Shown: positions 43,101-56,066 of the stretch, in pieces
Position numbering within the stretch: the stretch's first letter is position 1
Layout of the letters: every line of letters starts with the position of its first letter
Origin: Capitella teleta
Lineage: Eukaryota > Annelida > Polychaeta > Capitellidae
Direction of reading: 5' to 3'
NCBI GenBank assembly: GCA_000328365.1
Contig: KB308480.1
Location: 35,586 to 99,585 of the forward strand
Length of the DNA stretch: 64,000 bases
Translations under genes and position numbers: made by a program
The notes under the pieces: generated by a model
Seen by the model: the letters and a program-made list of their open reading frames with translations, nothing else
Database searches by the model: none
Told to the model about the DNA's origin: nothing

Positions 43101-46100
43101 CCTGCCGACGCTGCTCACAGCCAGATGCTGCATGAAACTACGAATCACGAAAACCCAAACCAACTCATAACGCAACTGTCATCAGGATCGTGTATACTCA
43201 CGCGTTAAGTTTGAGCATCTGTTCTTGCGCTTTCTTCAATGGACTTGTACTATGCAGAGAGGCGCTGACCAGATCAAACTGCTGCTGTAGACTGCTATGT
43301 CTAGAAGCACAGTATTACACACTAAGGGAAATCAAATAATTAAATCAGTTAATATTACAGAGAGGCGAAATTGGTCGGTAGGTTTTCAATTGCATTCATG
43401 ACAGGGCCCTCGCTAGCGTTCTTCCACGCTGGCAAAATCTGGAAAACGAAAGTTCACAGATTTGTGCTACAAAACTTTTAATTTATTACTATTCCAGTAA
43501 GAATGACAAAGTCATTGCCATATTATTTAAAGGCTTTATGGTGAACACAGAAAAAAATCTCACGTCAGAAAAGAGAGCTTTGTAAATTTTTGTTTTCGGT
43601 TGGAAGGCAAAGACAAGGTGGTGTTGATGGTTGTGCAAGAAATAGGGAAGGTGTTCTGTGAACGTCTCTTGATATTCAACGATGAGGAGTGCAACAATGT
43701 TTGAAGAATTCTGTAGAAAAGCGAGATTTAGTCATTTAATAATTGTACCAATAACACTTTAGACACTGACTCCATCATAAAAATTGATTGAAACCAAGGA
43801 AGCCTTTGGAATGGAGATGTAACCAATGTGGTCCGCTCTGAAGATGACCCCATCCTCAAAGAACGAGGCTTGACCTGAGGGCACGAAACGCAATGATGGC
43901 GGAGTGTTCTGACCATTCATGCATTTGATGTTGAGGTCAGCTGAACTCATATGGACGCCATCTCCCTTGACCAACAACTGACCCAACGGGTGGTCATTGT
44001 CAGACTCCAATTGCTCTCCCATCAACCGGTTTAATCTCTTCTCAGATGCAGCCAACTGCAAAAAAATCACAAGTCATCACTGGCTTCATTGATTCATTCA
44101 TGGGAACACGAGGCTGTCATAACGTTCTTTTGATCGTACACAAAGTATTTTGTCTCCAAATTCTGTTTCGTACATCACCAATCAAAAGTTCATAACGCAA
44201 ATTAGAATCAGGCCAAGTTCAAATCACAACGCATCAAGGAGTGCACGGATATTTCTATAATAGACAGCAGGAATCAAAATAATTGCAATATTCAACATTA
44301 AATGGTTATTTACATAGACATGCTAACCTCCATGTCTGTGGTTATTTATGCTACTAATTATTGCTTTGCGTTCTTCTATAGTACATGCATAGTATATTGC
44401 ATTCAACCAATAGCCCTTAGATATAGTACATACTGTTTTTATTGTATCTCCAATAAACTTAATCCAATTTACATGTAAAACAAAAGACTCAACAAAAGTT
44501 CAGTTCGCCAAACTCTCACCATTTAAGTTAGCTGTCACGTAGACTATGTATCAGAGTTAATCCCTCTTCACTGTCTTCAGTATTTCTTACAAATCGAAAA
44601 TAAACATAATCTACTGGATTTCCGGAATCCGTGCTTCCCTAGTTGGCCTCGTGCGCATGCAGTGAGGAAAAGACGGAGAGACATGTCCTGTTCGTCCTGG
44701 AGAGAGGGCAGGATGATCCAGTGATTGCGGGGCTTACATCGGAGATGGGTGGGTTCATTTTGAGGAGTGCTGGAGCCACACGCGGGGAACGAGAGAAGCG
44801 AGACAGGCAGAGAGTGCAGAGAAGAAAATTCCGAGAAAAGCAAGAGAACTTGTTTCTCATTCGTGGTTTTTGGCAGTTAATTTTTATTTGTTTACTTCTT
44901 CTTTTTCTCGGAAGGGGATTGAAGAGACAGTTTCACAGAATAGGTATACTAATTATTTTGTATTTGTGTTTTCTTTTGCAATACCTGACTATATGGTTGG
45001 TGTGGTTATAATATGATTGTACTTAGTGTCCGTGCAAACTATTCACGTAATGCCAATAGGTAGATCACAGCAGCGGTCAGGAATTTTTATTTCTGTATTA
45101 TATAATAATAATATACATGTTCATTCTTCATGCTCCCATGATAAATTCTCAATGCCTCCGCTTGGAGCCTTAATTATTGGGGAACAGTTACTGAGTAGGT
45201 CGCAGAGAGAGAAGCATGTGAACACGGACAGTAGGTTCACAACAGACCGTGTTCTGACTTCTGGGCGCAGCATCGTTATGAACTTTACAGAGCATTAGTG
45301 CGTGTAGGCGTGAGCTGTTAGCTTTGCACTCAATAATGGAATGACGTCAGATGCTATATTTAGTGCGTAATCTGTTTACGGATTTCGCTGGCAGACTTGT
45401 CTGTCGATATCTGGGTTTTAGGTCAAACGAGACAGTGATCACATAAAACAGTTTCCTTGACTGGAAGACATCATTATTTATGATTACTGAAGCAACCAAG
45501 TTCACTTGTTTACCTCACACACGAGTGCAACTTCAAAATGACCCCATATTAGCCCACGTTATGCCGGTAAATGTATCTATGTGGTAGTCTGCATGCCAAT
45601 ACCAGGTATTCCTAAGACGCGAAGAGGACTTTTTTGTCGATTGTACGCCATATAAGATTGTTTTCATATAATTGTATCAGTGGAAGGATATATTATACCT
45701 TGTGGTTGGGCATAAAATGCTAAATGATGGTGTCTGCCGAATCAGGTCAAGATCGACTGAGCGAGACGCACGCGCCGTGGCTGCACTCTGATAAACAATT
45801 AACCGGAACTCATGCATATTCCGTTCCGGGTACAGCGAACGGAAAAAGCACTTTCAATACAAAGAAGTAATAATTGTGAACGACTGAGCGAAGAAGAAGT
45901 CAATGACCCTTCGATGTCTCAATTGGCGCGCGATGCACGTGCCAACCCTCCGTTCCGTCGCTCTTCTCTTCTCTCCATCATTCCCGTGAACCCCGATTTA
46001 TATTTCAGCCGACTGGCGCGTGCGATATTTCTCGGGAATGAATAAAGTGCACTTGAGTTAATCCATAAAACTGGATTAAATAATTTATATCATTATGTAT

Positions 46101-49100
46101 TGGGGAATAACTTATAATCCACGGTAGTGTATACGATGGCTTATACGTGAAATACTAAGACAGTACTACTTACTATAGTACAAGCATAATTATAGCACTG
46201 AGTCCGACTGACCTACACATTATAAGCATTTATTATTCCTCTATGTTATAGGCACACAATATAAATTTGTGACACGCCAACAATTACGTGAATCATGGAC
46301 GAATATTTATTAGCTAATAACCAATCACACCGATTAATGAGTGCGGGGGCAGGAGTTTATCGACCTAGCCCTCCCTTGGTCTGGAAAGAACACCCCTTTT
46401 TTTCCCTGTTATGAAATAAAGGCCCAAATGCGTCGCCGCTTCCCCGAACCAAGCTGTGTGTGGAGGCGCGCATGCGCTGAGCGCTCAGTGCGGAGGTCGG
46501 GAGGTCGCGCGAAGAGTGCGCGGAGGCCGTCCTGCTCGCACCGGCGGCTGACAGCGCTGCACCGAAAGGGGTTCTCGGCGAACTCGGAGCACCGTTGAGC
46601 GACGCGAGGACGAAGCGATCACTGAAATGCCGCCGAGGGGAGCATCTGAGGCCAAGATCAACACAGGAACGACAGAGCGAAGGAGGCGCGTGCGTGTCGT
46701 CACCCCAGAACAACACTTGAATTAGTGGCCCATATTCAGGGACACGCAGAAAAATAAATACTTGGTATCGATAGAATACAGGTATAATGTACTCAGTGGA
46801 ACATGTCGACCTGAGGGGACAGATGAGGTATGTTACATGCATAGGACAGGATTTGGCCATGTCAACCAAATCGATGTAAAAATACCAATCAATCAACGGT
46901 TTAATAATTAATTAATTTGTATTTTGATGACCGTTGACCGGGCGAGGTCATTCACTAGCAGACCAACCGAGTGAAAAAGTCACGAGGCAAAGCTAATAGT
47001 AATTTTTAAGACATCCGTCTCCCCCAAGTCCATTCAAAGAATTCCGTTGCATTTAAAATGATGTCACAATTTGAGCTGTTTTTCGACATATATGGGTGCA
47101 TAAAAGGGAATTCCGTGACGTCACACATATGGATCCACCCCACACTCCGTACTGGTCGGGTATTAATTAGATCATTAACGTCATGATGCACTTCGCTCCG
47201 GATCAGTGCATTGACCTCGATTTTAGCCAAGCAATAGAATGAGCGCTTGAACTATTCTTACGAAGACGTGCACTCACAGTCGGATATCAATTGGGTTAAG
47301 AATTGCATTGTACTCTTTTTAGGTCGCGTTAAGTAAACACAAGCCGTACTTGGCACAGCTAATTATTGCTTGGTAGAGCTCGAGGCTCGCATATCACTAT
47401 CAGTGCGAACCATTGAGTACATATTATACGGCACTCTTAAATAAATGTGGGCCTACAACTAGTGTATTACACGCAGTAACAGGCCGAAACCAGAGTTGGC
47501 ATAGGTGGCCGATATAGTCAGATTCGATCGATCTTGAGAATCCTCAGCTGACCGATCGAGACCCGATGCTGTGTTTTCATCAAAATACACTAAAATTGCG
47601 CGAATTCTCTCCTTGCCTGAGTCTGACGCATCTCTCTGTACACGTTGTGATTCATTTTTCTTTCTTTTTATTGAACAGGGAGCACGAAATTAAATCGATC
47701 GATTCATGAAGTCGACCGCCTTTCAAAGGGCCCTGCGTGCATGTTAATCATACACGAAGGGATCGTTGGAGGCGGCGATATGGCGCGCATGCTCTAGATA
47801 AAAACTGGCCAGAAAGAAACGCATTTTATACCAAGTTAACTTTCAACCCCGTTTTAATTAATTAAATCTTCCCCCTACAATCCTACGTGTTATTATGCAC
47901 GAGCGCGCACCGGGGGAGAGAAAAAATGGGGAGTAAAATAATATTGAATTTCGGGTACGTAGGATCGTGGGCTAATAAGAATTGAAATGTTATTACATTC
48001 TGCATTCAGTAGTTCAATTAATTAACATGTAGATCTAAATAGATCTTGCAGGTGACTCAGTGTGAGATCATAGATCTTTCATTGCCCCAAAAAACTTAAA
48101 TAGTTTTAAGTTCTTGGAATGTACGTGCGGCACTAAAAATTCCACAAGATGTAACCGAGGGTTGATTCAGTGCGTACCATTGTCCCCTTTCGGAGACAGA
48201 CGTTCTCTTGCGGACAACAACAGCGGCAAAATATGAGCCACGCGCATGTCAATGAACTTGGGCGTCTATTTCAGGAGACGTCGAGTGACCTTTATATCAG
48301 ACCAACAGAAGAGGTTCAGTGCTCTCCTCAAAGGGCTTGACGTCAGTCAACAACCGTGTGTCCTGCTAACAAAGTACAGTACCAGTTAGCCTACTGAATG
48401 CCTCCAGTACAAGGATTTACGATCTCAGAGTGGGCGGATCGACAGACAAGAGAACTGGCGCCGGGTGAATTATACTTTTCAAAAGTCAGACTGACATATA
48501 GTGGTCTATGAAAAATGAAATTTAATGTCATGGCAACACGGATGTGTTTATGGAAAAATAAGAAGAAGGTAACTTTCACGGGAACGACTTTTTAAGCCGA
48601 ATGCTCACCAGGGTTATTGTTATAGGGACTTGGCGTTAGGGTTTTTTGGTTTGATCGATTAGAGAGTTGGTGTGGAATCGGGTTGCAGGTCCGAATTTAC
48701 AAGTCCGAATACCTATCGACCCCACCGCACTTATTTGTCTTATACGCCCACATGTGAATATCTGTGATCTATGAACACCTTTGAAATGGATTTAATTGAT
48801 TAACACATTTAACGTTGCTCGCACAGATGTTTGAAGCGGGCCTGTTCAATAGATACGGGGTAATTAATTTCTAGTACCGTACAATGTACATGTACATCAT
48901 GCGCCGTATTCGAAGACACAGCTGGCCCTATTCGAAGACGGTAATCATAAGACACTGAGTGCGTTATGGCTGCATGGTGATGACCCTAACTTCTCTGTTC
49001 CACAACATTGTGCAACAGTACAAGTGTACATCTCACCCGGGTACCAGTGAAGACCGTAGACTGAGGAGAGCATAAGACAGGTTTTTAGCCGTGGCTTGAG

Positions 49101-50415
49101 GGAGTTAAGTTTGCTACAAGTATTGCAGCGAACGGGTCATGATTCACAGGACAAGTGTGCTTGTGGAATAACCATGAATTATATACGGTTATTACTAATA
49201 TCAGAACAACTGGTATAATGGCAATAACCACAGCTAGCGGGGATGAAGTCATAGAGGCTGCGAGAACGTTATGACATAACGGTATGATTCTGCATTCTGA
49301 AACTTACAAGACATCATGATCATAAGGAATAACCAAGACTTCACTTGAAGCAGGACATTGGATAGGCAGTGCATGTTGATAATCCCTGCAATACCGTCTA
49401 GCAAATGAGGCATGCTGTTAAAAGATCATTAGTAACTTTCTGAACTATTAATAGCTGAGTATGATAATAAATTTCGATGAGGTTTAGCTGAGGTCAAGTC
49501 TTGACATCCCAGGTTCGAAAGTGATTCGTAATGTTCCCACGAACGGTCTAAACATAGCCTATATCACATCTACTATTCAAGCCTCTGAGGTCCCAAACAA
49601 CAAAATTTCCGCTCACTGGCCAGCTAAGGAAACTGGCAGAATTTTCTGTGAGAACAAGATGTTGACCGTTCAGCTTTTCTTCATCCCCTGTTGGTGTGCG
49701 CAAAACCACTGTTAGATATAGAAGGAATCATCTGTAAGTAAGACCCACCAGAGACTAAGATTACAGTCGACTCGAGGAATGCTTCAGAGAAAGCGACTGA
49801 TCCGAGATGTTTACCAGCGGACTGTATGCTCGGGACATCATACACAATGATGGAGGCTGACTTCATCATTGGGATGCTATCTCCTAATCCAAGCTTTTGG
49901 CGGCTAAAAGAACATTCAGGTAATTGGTAAAATGAGGAAGCTGTTATGTAACCTTTTGCTGACAGATTCAATGCGCACAGCAACATTTTTCCTGGAGAAA
50001 ATATTGATGAAATATTAAAATGATATATATATTGTTTTCAATAGTAGCAAACTTGTTTTGCAGCCATGTTGAGCGAATGTCCACTTGTTGTTCGGTGCAT
50101 TTCTGAACTAGACTTTCGATCGCCTCAGTCTCAGCCTGCAAAAGTTGAAATCATTGGTTGTGAAATAGCATTAATTCTTAAATACCTTAGTCACATCTAA
50201 TGTTGTTGAGTAAACCTCCATCGCAGTCGATACAGCGCTGATACATGCGATGTAGATCTGCATCAGCAGTCTGAACAGAAGCGAAAACACAAAATCATAA
50301 CGTATTAGACCAGTTGTTTTTGTTTGTTGATAAAGTGCGTTATGATTCACCTGATATCGGAGTTATCAGTTGCTTCTGCTGCGTTCGTTGATCCCACTGG
50401 AACGGAGCATAACAT
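40167..50415 (-). CDS. DNAAF9: DNAAF9-like protein (C20orf194 family), 5' end uncertain
   Basis: Exons in transcript order: 50351-50415 (or entered by an acceptor at 50433), 50186-50270, 50053-50135, 49953-49991, 49765-49903, 43771-44055, 43564-43710, 43359-43438, 43202-43300, 43020-43137, 42700-42788, 42503-42646, 42376-42452, 42190-42317, 42053-42141, 40901-41103 (with the N gap), 40688-40845, 40516-40581, 40167-40367. All phases agree, giving about 764 aa. The human protein, as I recall, is near 1180, so an N-terminal third is missing, upstream or absent. The C-terminal LPEGWFYNG and EKSHVHPDLE resemble DNAAF9. LAGVPGCHKEKL looks like a degenerate P-loop. DNAAF9 is reported to bind ARL3 and to act in axonemal dynein assembly; the role here is inferred from resemblance only. 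The first five exons are separated from the rest by 5.7 kb, so their membership is less certain. Confidence 0.68.
40445..40476 (+). mobile_element. SINE fragment
   Basis: GCATAACAAGG fused to ATAAAGAACCCTTGGGATTTA matches two parts of the SINE body with an internal deletion. It lies in an intron of the DNAAF9-like gene. Confidence 0.55.
40973..41022. other. Assembly gap of 50 N inside a coding exon
   Basis: The gap interrupts the exon 40901-41103 of the DNAAF9-like gene. The frames on both sides agree if the true length equals 50 modulo 3, but 50 N is probably a placeholder and an intron could hide here. Confidence 0.95.
41139..41882. mobile_element. pogo/Tigger-like element, copy 2
   Basis: The left end TAGTATAATCTTGAT and the right end ATCAAGATTATACTG are inverted and bordered by TA. 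Subterminal GAGTTATGGGAGTTCGAC repeats are present. Its interior (for example TTTGACACCTATTGTAAACA) is shared in inverse orientation with 35107-35753. It fills most of one intron of the DNAAF9-like gene. Confidence 0.7.
42816..42999. repeat. Intronic tandem array of an AGTGCGTTATGATT unit
   Basis: Five starts of AGTGCGTTATGA lie 29-49 bp apart. Longer units continue as TTATAGATAT, a second GTTATGATTCATC half-motif, then the next unit. The array fills most of the 231-bp intron between exons 42700-42788 and 43020-43137. Confidence 0.85.
44056..49764. other. 5.7-kb intron of the DNAAF9-like gene
   Basis: If the five upstream exons belong to the same gene, this is one intron. It contains a GC-rich, CpG-dense pocket at about 46430-46690 that looks promoter-like. 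On the minus strand there is a possible short spliced frame near 44577-44745 (ATGAACCCACCCATCTCCGAT/GTAAGC ... CTCTCCAG/GACGAACAGG) of unknown meaning, which could also be an alternative first exon. Otherwise I see no gene. Confidence 0.45.
50293..50347. repeat. Inverted pair of the CGTTATGATT motif in an intron
   Basis: AATCATAACG (50293-50302) and CGTTATGATT (50338-50347) are perfect inverse complements. They occupy most of the 80-bp intron between exons 50351-50415 and 50186-50270 of the DNAAF9-like gene, with the second arm 3 nt from the donor. Confidence 0.75.
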
Positions 50416-50820
50416 AGACTTATAATGGGGTGACTAGAATGCTTATTGGGGTCACGTGATTGGTCAGAATTGAAGCCAGATTTGCTTGAATGCCAAGGAG
50501 TCGCTATCAGAAGAGCTCCATGAAAACTGGACATAGTGCCTTACAATGTATATGTTATAAAAATATTTGAATGTTCCCTTCAAATTCCAAGCTATCGCGA
50601 AAAGGCGCTTTAACATGCCATAGAGATTCTATTAATTCTATGGAACACAGTGTTATCACAATGTTCATGAGTGGTGCTTTATTGTAATTTGTAAGATTCA
50701 TTAGTCACTACACTCGTAGCTTCATGCACGCACACAACACGGCGAATGCACAAGTCATAACGTTGCGAGTTTCCGTGTCGTAGAATCCCCAACAGACTGC
50801 TGCTATCACAACACGTTAAT

Positions 50821-50880
50821 CTGCATCAACCACACAATTGCATTTGTGAAAATGTTTTCAATGAAAGTATAAAACTACCA
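50821..50880 (-). repeat. Near-identical copy of one DNAAF9 intron
   Basis: Matches 42318-42377 with 3 differences in 60 bases. The match begins exactly at the intron's acceptor side and ends 2 nt past its donor side, and does not extend into either exon. On the minus strand the copy keeps GT at one end and GATGCAG at the other. Confidence 0.85.
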
Positions 50881-50949
50881 TCTGTCTGATCAGCTGGAGT
50901 CCGCTGATCCATGTCATCCAAGCAATTACAGCCGCTCCCCCCCCCCCCC

Positions 50950-50980
<31 letters not shown>

Positions 50981-53900
50981 ACATAATATAGTTTAATCAC
51001 TTTAAACAAAAGGAGACGAACATGAAAAATGAGACCAGCACAGCAGAGCATATCTTAAAAAGAGTCAATATCTGTAAATCAATTACATCATGAATCATTA
51101 TCAAACACTCTAAGAGAGGAATCAATTAACTCGGTTTTATCGCATACGGACAGGCAGGGGATGTGGAATAAGGGGGCATCATCGCAGGATACAGGTAAGC
51201 CTAGCATCAGGGGCCTAATTGGATGTTTTCCCGCCAGGTGTGTGATCCGGAGCCAAATATGAATGTACAACATATTTGTATTCAAAAGCTACGCGGGAAT
51301 TCCTCAAAAGAGGAAAAGCAAAATTTAGTGTCGTTGGAGGGAAAAAATACGTCGTATCCGGATTCGCACACTGGAGACGGTCGTAATTGATACACCATAA
51401 GTGCGGTGCCGTGAAGCGCAATTGCAACAGACGAAATTGAGATATGCACTTATATATATATAGGCTACTAGTAAACCCGACCACCCCAACTCCAAACCGT
51501 AACCAAATAATGCACACGTAAAAGCATCCAAATGATAAGATATCATGTAATCAGGGTGATGTACGCACATAGATTTGGAGAGTAGTTTCCCATTATGTCC
51601 CAGATATGACATCGCTCTTGAAAAGCGTCTATCTCGTATACTGTCAGCTTCGTGAATGTCAATTAAAGAATTCGAGAAACAGATCGATTCCTAATTCACG
51701 GAAGCATTGTCAACTATAATATCAGATGAAGCATCGGAATGAATAAAATCAATTTATGGTCTATGTGCAGTATTTTGCATACAGGTATGGAAAGTTGCGC
51801 AACACGACTAATGAACTGTGGAGAAGTCGGTTGCACTTCGGCTGCAATACATCATGGTGATCTCGTGACTAAAGCGACGAATCAGATTGGATCCGATTAC
51901 GCGTCGATCGACGTTGATTGCGCTCACTTCTAACCGCGTTTAGCGACCGGGAATTTGCCTAACGATATTAACAGACGCCTCGTGTATTTTTCTCCTCCTG
52001 TCGATTCGCCGGAGACCACAAGTTGACCAAGCGAATACTCGATCGCACCGCCTCCACGCAACGACAGACAAGGAAACCAGTCACACTGCATATGTATAAA
52101 TTACATGTCTGGAGATCCGATACAAAGACAGCTTCGTTCTCGCACTCATACCACGTGGTTCCGGTTCTCTTTTTTTTGCCGGCATGCATCGTGGTGGTTC
52201 TGAGGAAAAGGCGTGCCATCCATCACGTTTACTTCTTTGATACATGTCGATTTGATTGGTAGTAATATTGAAGCCAACAAGACCTGCTTCAGCATCAGAG
52301 GTTTCGCGTAATTCGCTACAGTCGTCTTGCTGGGCTAATGCTACGAAATGCGATTTGCTAACCCCATTGACGCGACGGCATTGATTGATAAGTGACCACT
52401 GACCAGTGCATCGGTCATTCGAATGGTGCTTATGGAGGGAGGCCCACTGGGTCAGCGGTTGGCGCCCTCTTGTGTTGTATGTAACATTCATGCATGCAAC
52501 TGGACAATGGACAATGGACATGCATATACACATGTATTAAAATGTACACTATACATCCACACAAGCAATAGCCCGATAAAGTGTCTATACACTACTGGTT
52601 CCAGTGGACAATTGGCTTATGTTTGAACATGAGAACTGCACGTTGCCATGCACACGAACTTCACAGTTTTATACATCGCCACCTGACGCAGCATATCTAT
52701 TCCATGGTTGCAAACGCAGTTTAACGCACCGTCTACAAAATTGTCGCTGCCACAAGATGTGTAGTTGTAGCGCGATAAGAAAGAGGATGAATAATTCAGG
52801 TTCATCAAATACATCTCGCTGACGAGGAAGTCGGCAGACAGGCCACTCCCGCTATTAAGTGCCGCTGAGATGCATATCGGTCATTGACCCCTCTAGTGAA
52901 TCAACCTGATTGCGATGTTATGCACCCGTAATGCAGTGTGCGGTGAAGGTAATTATGCTAATTAGTAACATCGCACAACATGCATTGTTCATTAAAGGTG
53001 GATCGATGCATCTGCATTTGCAATGCACTGTTTGGTCGTGTGATTCATCGCTTCCTAACAGAGCACGAAACACCTGCGGGGGGGTTTCAGCTAACAAGCG
53101 GTTGTATCTCTCCTCTTATGGGACCATGGCAACGCACTACATATAGGACAGGACAGCAGTTATACACATGACCATCACAATGCCTGCTCTTTAAGACGCA
53201 TATTTCAATTGAAATGGGGCAGGCACCCCCCCCCCCCGGGGGAAAGCAGCGGAGCGGCTCCAGGGCCCCGGGTGGCGCCGGAGTGAGTGATGGGGATTTC
53301 GCACCTGACCCGGCACGCCACTTGGCTGACCGCACGCCCACTGATTAGCTGTCGTCAACGCCGTTTAATCCGAGCGAACAGTGAATAGTCACACTTCTCG
53401 TAGACATGGAAACAATCACAGGTTGCCATGGATACCACAATGGTGTCCTTGGATAATGGACAATGCACACCCCCCCCCTCCATCTCGCGTATCGATTTGC
53501 GGGGTGACGTCAAATTGTCAATTATTCGGCTGACGCAGGTGCTTCAAGTGAAGTACGTTTAAATTGCACACATCTGCCCTCCGTGGCGATTTCCTGTGTG
53601 AGTGTATATGTTGCATCATCAACGATACAACAAAGTTATGCATAATGCATGCGAACCGATTCGTCAGAAAACACACGCGATTAGCAAACTGTTAAAATGC
53701 CTTAATACAGTGGTCATTATAAACGTATCTGTAGTTGTATTACATGTACTTGCATATATGTGTAAACATGTATATACGCTAGTGCAACGAGGGGCTCTTG
53801 TGGGAACTTAGAAAAGGCATATAAATAAACCGCGTGGCAAGGCAATGAGGAAAAATGGGAAATCAGTAATGACCGTACAGCTTAAACATCGTCGACGTGC

Positions 53901-56066
53901 CTCATAACAACTGTAATTCCACAACTGACCATTAGTTCAATAGCCAAAGCCAGGTGGAACGCATCCGTCACTTTTGTATGGTCATTATAGAGATTTATAG
54001 GCAACTGTATAGCGTCGGAGTTCCAGGCATCTTTGAGGATGAAAACGATCGTTCTTGGAACGGATCGACGAATAAATGAATATGTACATGTTTATTACAA
54101 TATTATATTCCATATATAGGTCCTTGTTTAATTATATTAACCATGCATGCACACTCGAGATAAATCGGGGGAAATCGGTACAATTATCCCGGATTGAGAT
54201 GGATTGCAGAACATCAACATTGATCCACAACAGTTTCTTGACTTTGAAGAATAAAGAACTATTTGTAAACAGCACCAAACACTGAAGTGAGCAATTGCGC
54301 GGTGTATATACTAGTGCTAGTATCAAAAGAAGAGGAAGATGGGAAGGTGTGAAAGCCAAGCAAGTAAAACGGGCGAAGGAAAGCTCGAAGCCCCGGCAGT
54401 GCGACCTTCGGGGAACAGGAAACGCACTGAAATCGACTTCCCATGTCATCCGCCATGTCCACCAGTCTGTTAGCACACGAAACAGAAACCAGGCACGCCG
54501 GATATTCGCACACACAGGCGAGGAATACATGTTCATTTATATAAGTACGGCTTCGTGGTAAGACATCTCACGCTGCCGGAGATGTCCAGGCACAATGTGC
54601 GGAAATTGCATCGGTGCAAGCGAAGGAAACAACCGACGGTCTTGTTCGTGCGATTGGGGCACGAAACGCAGCCTCGAGCTTATTATTGCATGCCTGATAT
54701 GATACGACGGTTTTCAATGAAGAGCAGTTAAGTATAGCGTGTCGGTAATCAGCCACAGATAATAATCAACAGATTGAGGTGAGATGCTTCAGTAATCATC
54801 TCAGCGTGCCGCGCTAACGTCTTATTTTGACTGCGGCGTCGACAGGTGAGATGGACAGATGATTATAGAGGAAACACAAAGAGCAACACCGCGTGTGTTT
54901 ATTGGTGGAATTTGAAACTGTTGCGTCACCCACGAACCCTTAGCAATGAGGCGAGGGCGGGGGTCACCATTGATCGCTTGCAGGCAATCAATTTCTCGAT
55001 GGCCAGGGTCCATTTTTCAATGACCTGACTGATTAATGACACCGATTGCCTGACAATGGTCTCTTCGCTGGCTGTTGCGCCATTGATTCGAACAGCGAAG
55101 GAGGGCAATCTGTCGTCGTAGGCTGAAAGAGCGGCTAATCAGAGCACAGGATGCCAGCAAAGTCCACTTCACTTGCGTCCATCGCACTCTTAGCTCCCCC
55201 TCCCCTCCCCGCGCTTAATCAAAGGGCTCATTGGCGGATATATGCGCGCTTCACATGCTCAGATGTCACCTGAGCCAATGGCCGACACCCGCTGCATTCA
55301 AATGAGGAAATCACGCAAAACACCATAACCTGCATGAGCACCCTTCATCCCCCTCTCGAGTATAAAGTAATTCCGATGAAAATGACATAATTACAACTTT
55401 TTTTTCTTCCACTCTGCATGCTTCTTGTCAGCCGCATGCATGATGTGCACCACATCCGCTGACGTCATAACCTTTGGTGCTCAATAAAAGATGACAAAGA
55501 AGGACGGTGGTGAATCATCTGATGATAATAATGAATATGTGGGGCCACACTGAGATTCATTTATCAGAGCATCTCTGTTTCCTGCCCTGTACGCGGCGTG
55601 GCATAAATCACCACCCTCCATTCTCCGTTCACTCATCGATTTCTGTGAACATATGGAGCATATTACTAATCATAAAACACGCACCTATAAATGCCGCGGC
55701 ATGGCAGAGGTTTGCGCAATGCCACTGTTCATTTCGCCAAAGCATGCACATTGATTCGAGAGGAAGGGCGGTCGGCAAGCGGGACAGAAGCAAAGGGCTG
55801 CTTGGCGGCCGCGTCGAGGGCTCTCGCAACTGCTCAGCTGAATATTTCATTGGCGGATTGTTTTGTAAATTGAGGGTTTTGTTGCGAGCCAAAGGCCGCA
55901 GCCATCAAGCCGTCAGAGGCCTTTCATGCACCGCAGATGAAGCACAGCTATGAAACATGTATGAAAAGATCTCGCGATTTATCTTCTCCAGTGCAGGCTT
56001 CTGATATCATCTGCGCTGCCAGCAGCAGCCGAGCGCAGTCGTCGCGAGCGCCGCCGTCGGAGCAGC
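50881..56066. other. Gene-poor region upstream of the GPCR-like gene
   Basis: Contains a C-tract followed by A-rich sequence at 50936-50980, C-tracts near 53228 and 53470, and many palindromic GCATGC-type words. Open frames up to 150 codons on both strands show no family resemblance or splice context. It may be regulatory, or may hide N-terminal exons of the DNAAF9-like gene that I could not find. Confidence 0.45.

Noticed and set aside
44643-45011. Plus-strand frame of 122 codons
   Set aside because: It opens with TTG, not ATG, and lies opposite a better minus-strand splice pattern; no family resemblance.
46357-46896. Minus-strand frame of 179 codons
   Set aside because: It runs through the CpG-rich pocket. 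Its Arg/Ser/Ala-rich translation is compositional and shows no family or splice support.
51088-51285. Minus-strand frame containing GLPVSCDDAPLFHIP
   Set aside because: It reads like protein, but no splice partners or known family were found, so it is not called as an exon.
52081-52533. Minus-strand frame of 150 codons
   Set aside because: No domain, hydrophobic pattern or splice context; the opposite strand is open as well.
53283-53320. Possible reversed SINE tail (GTGAGTGATGGGGATTT)
   Set aside because: Only about 15 bases agree and the neighbouring SINE parts are missing.
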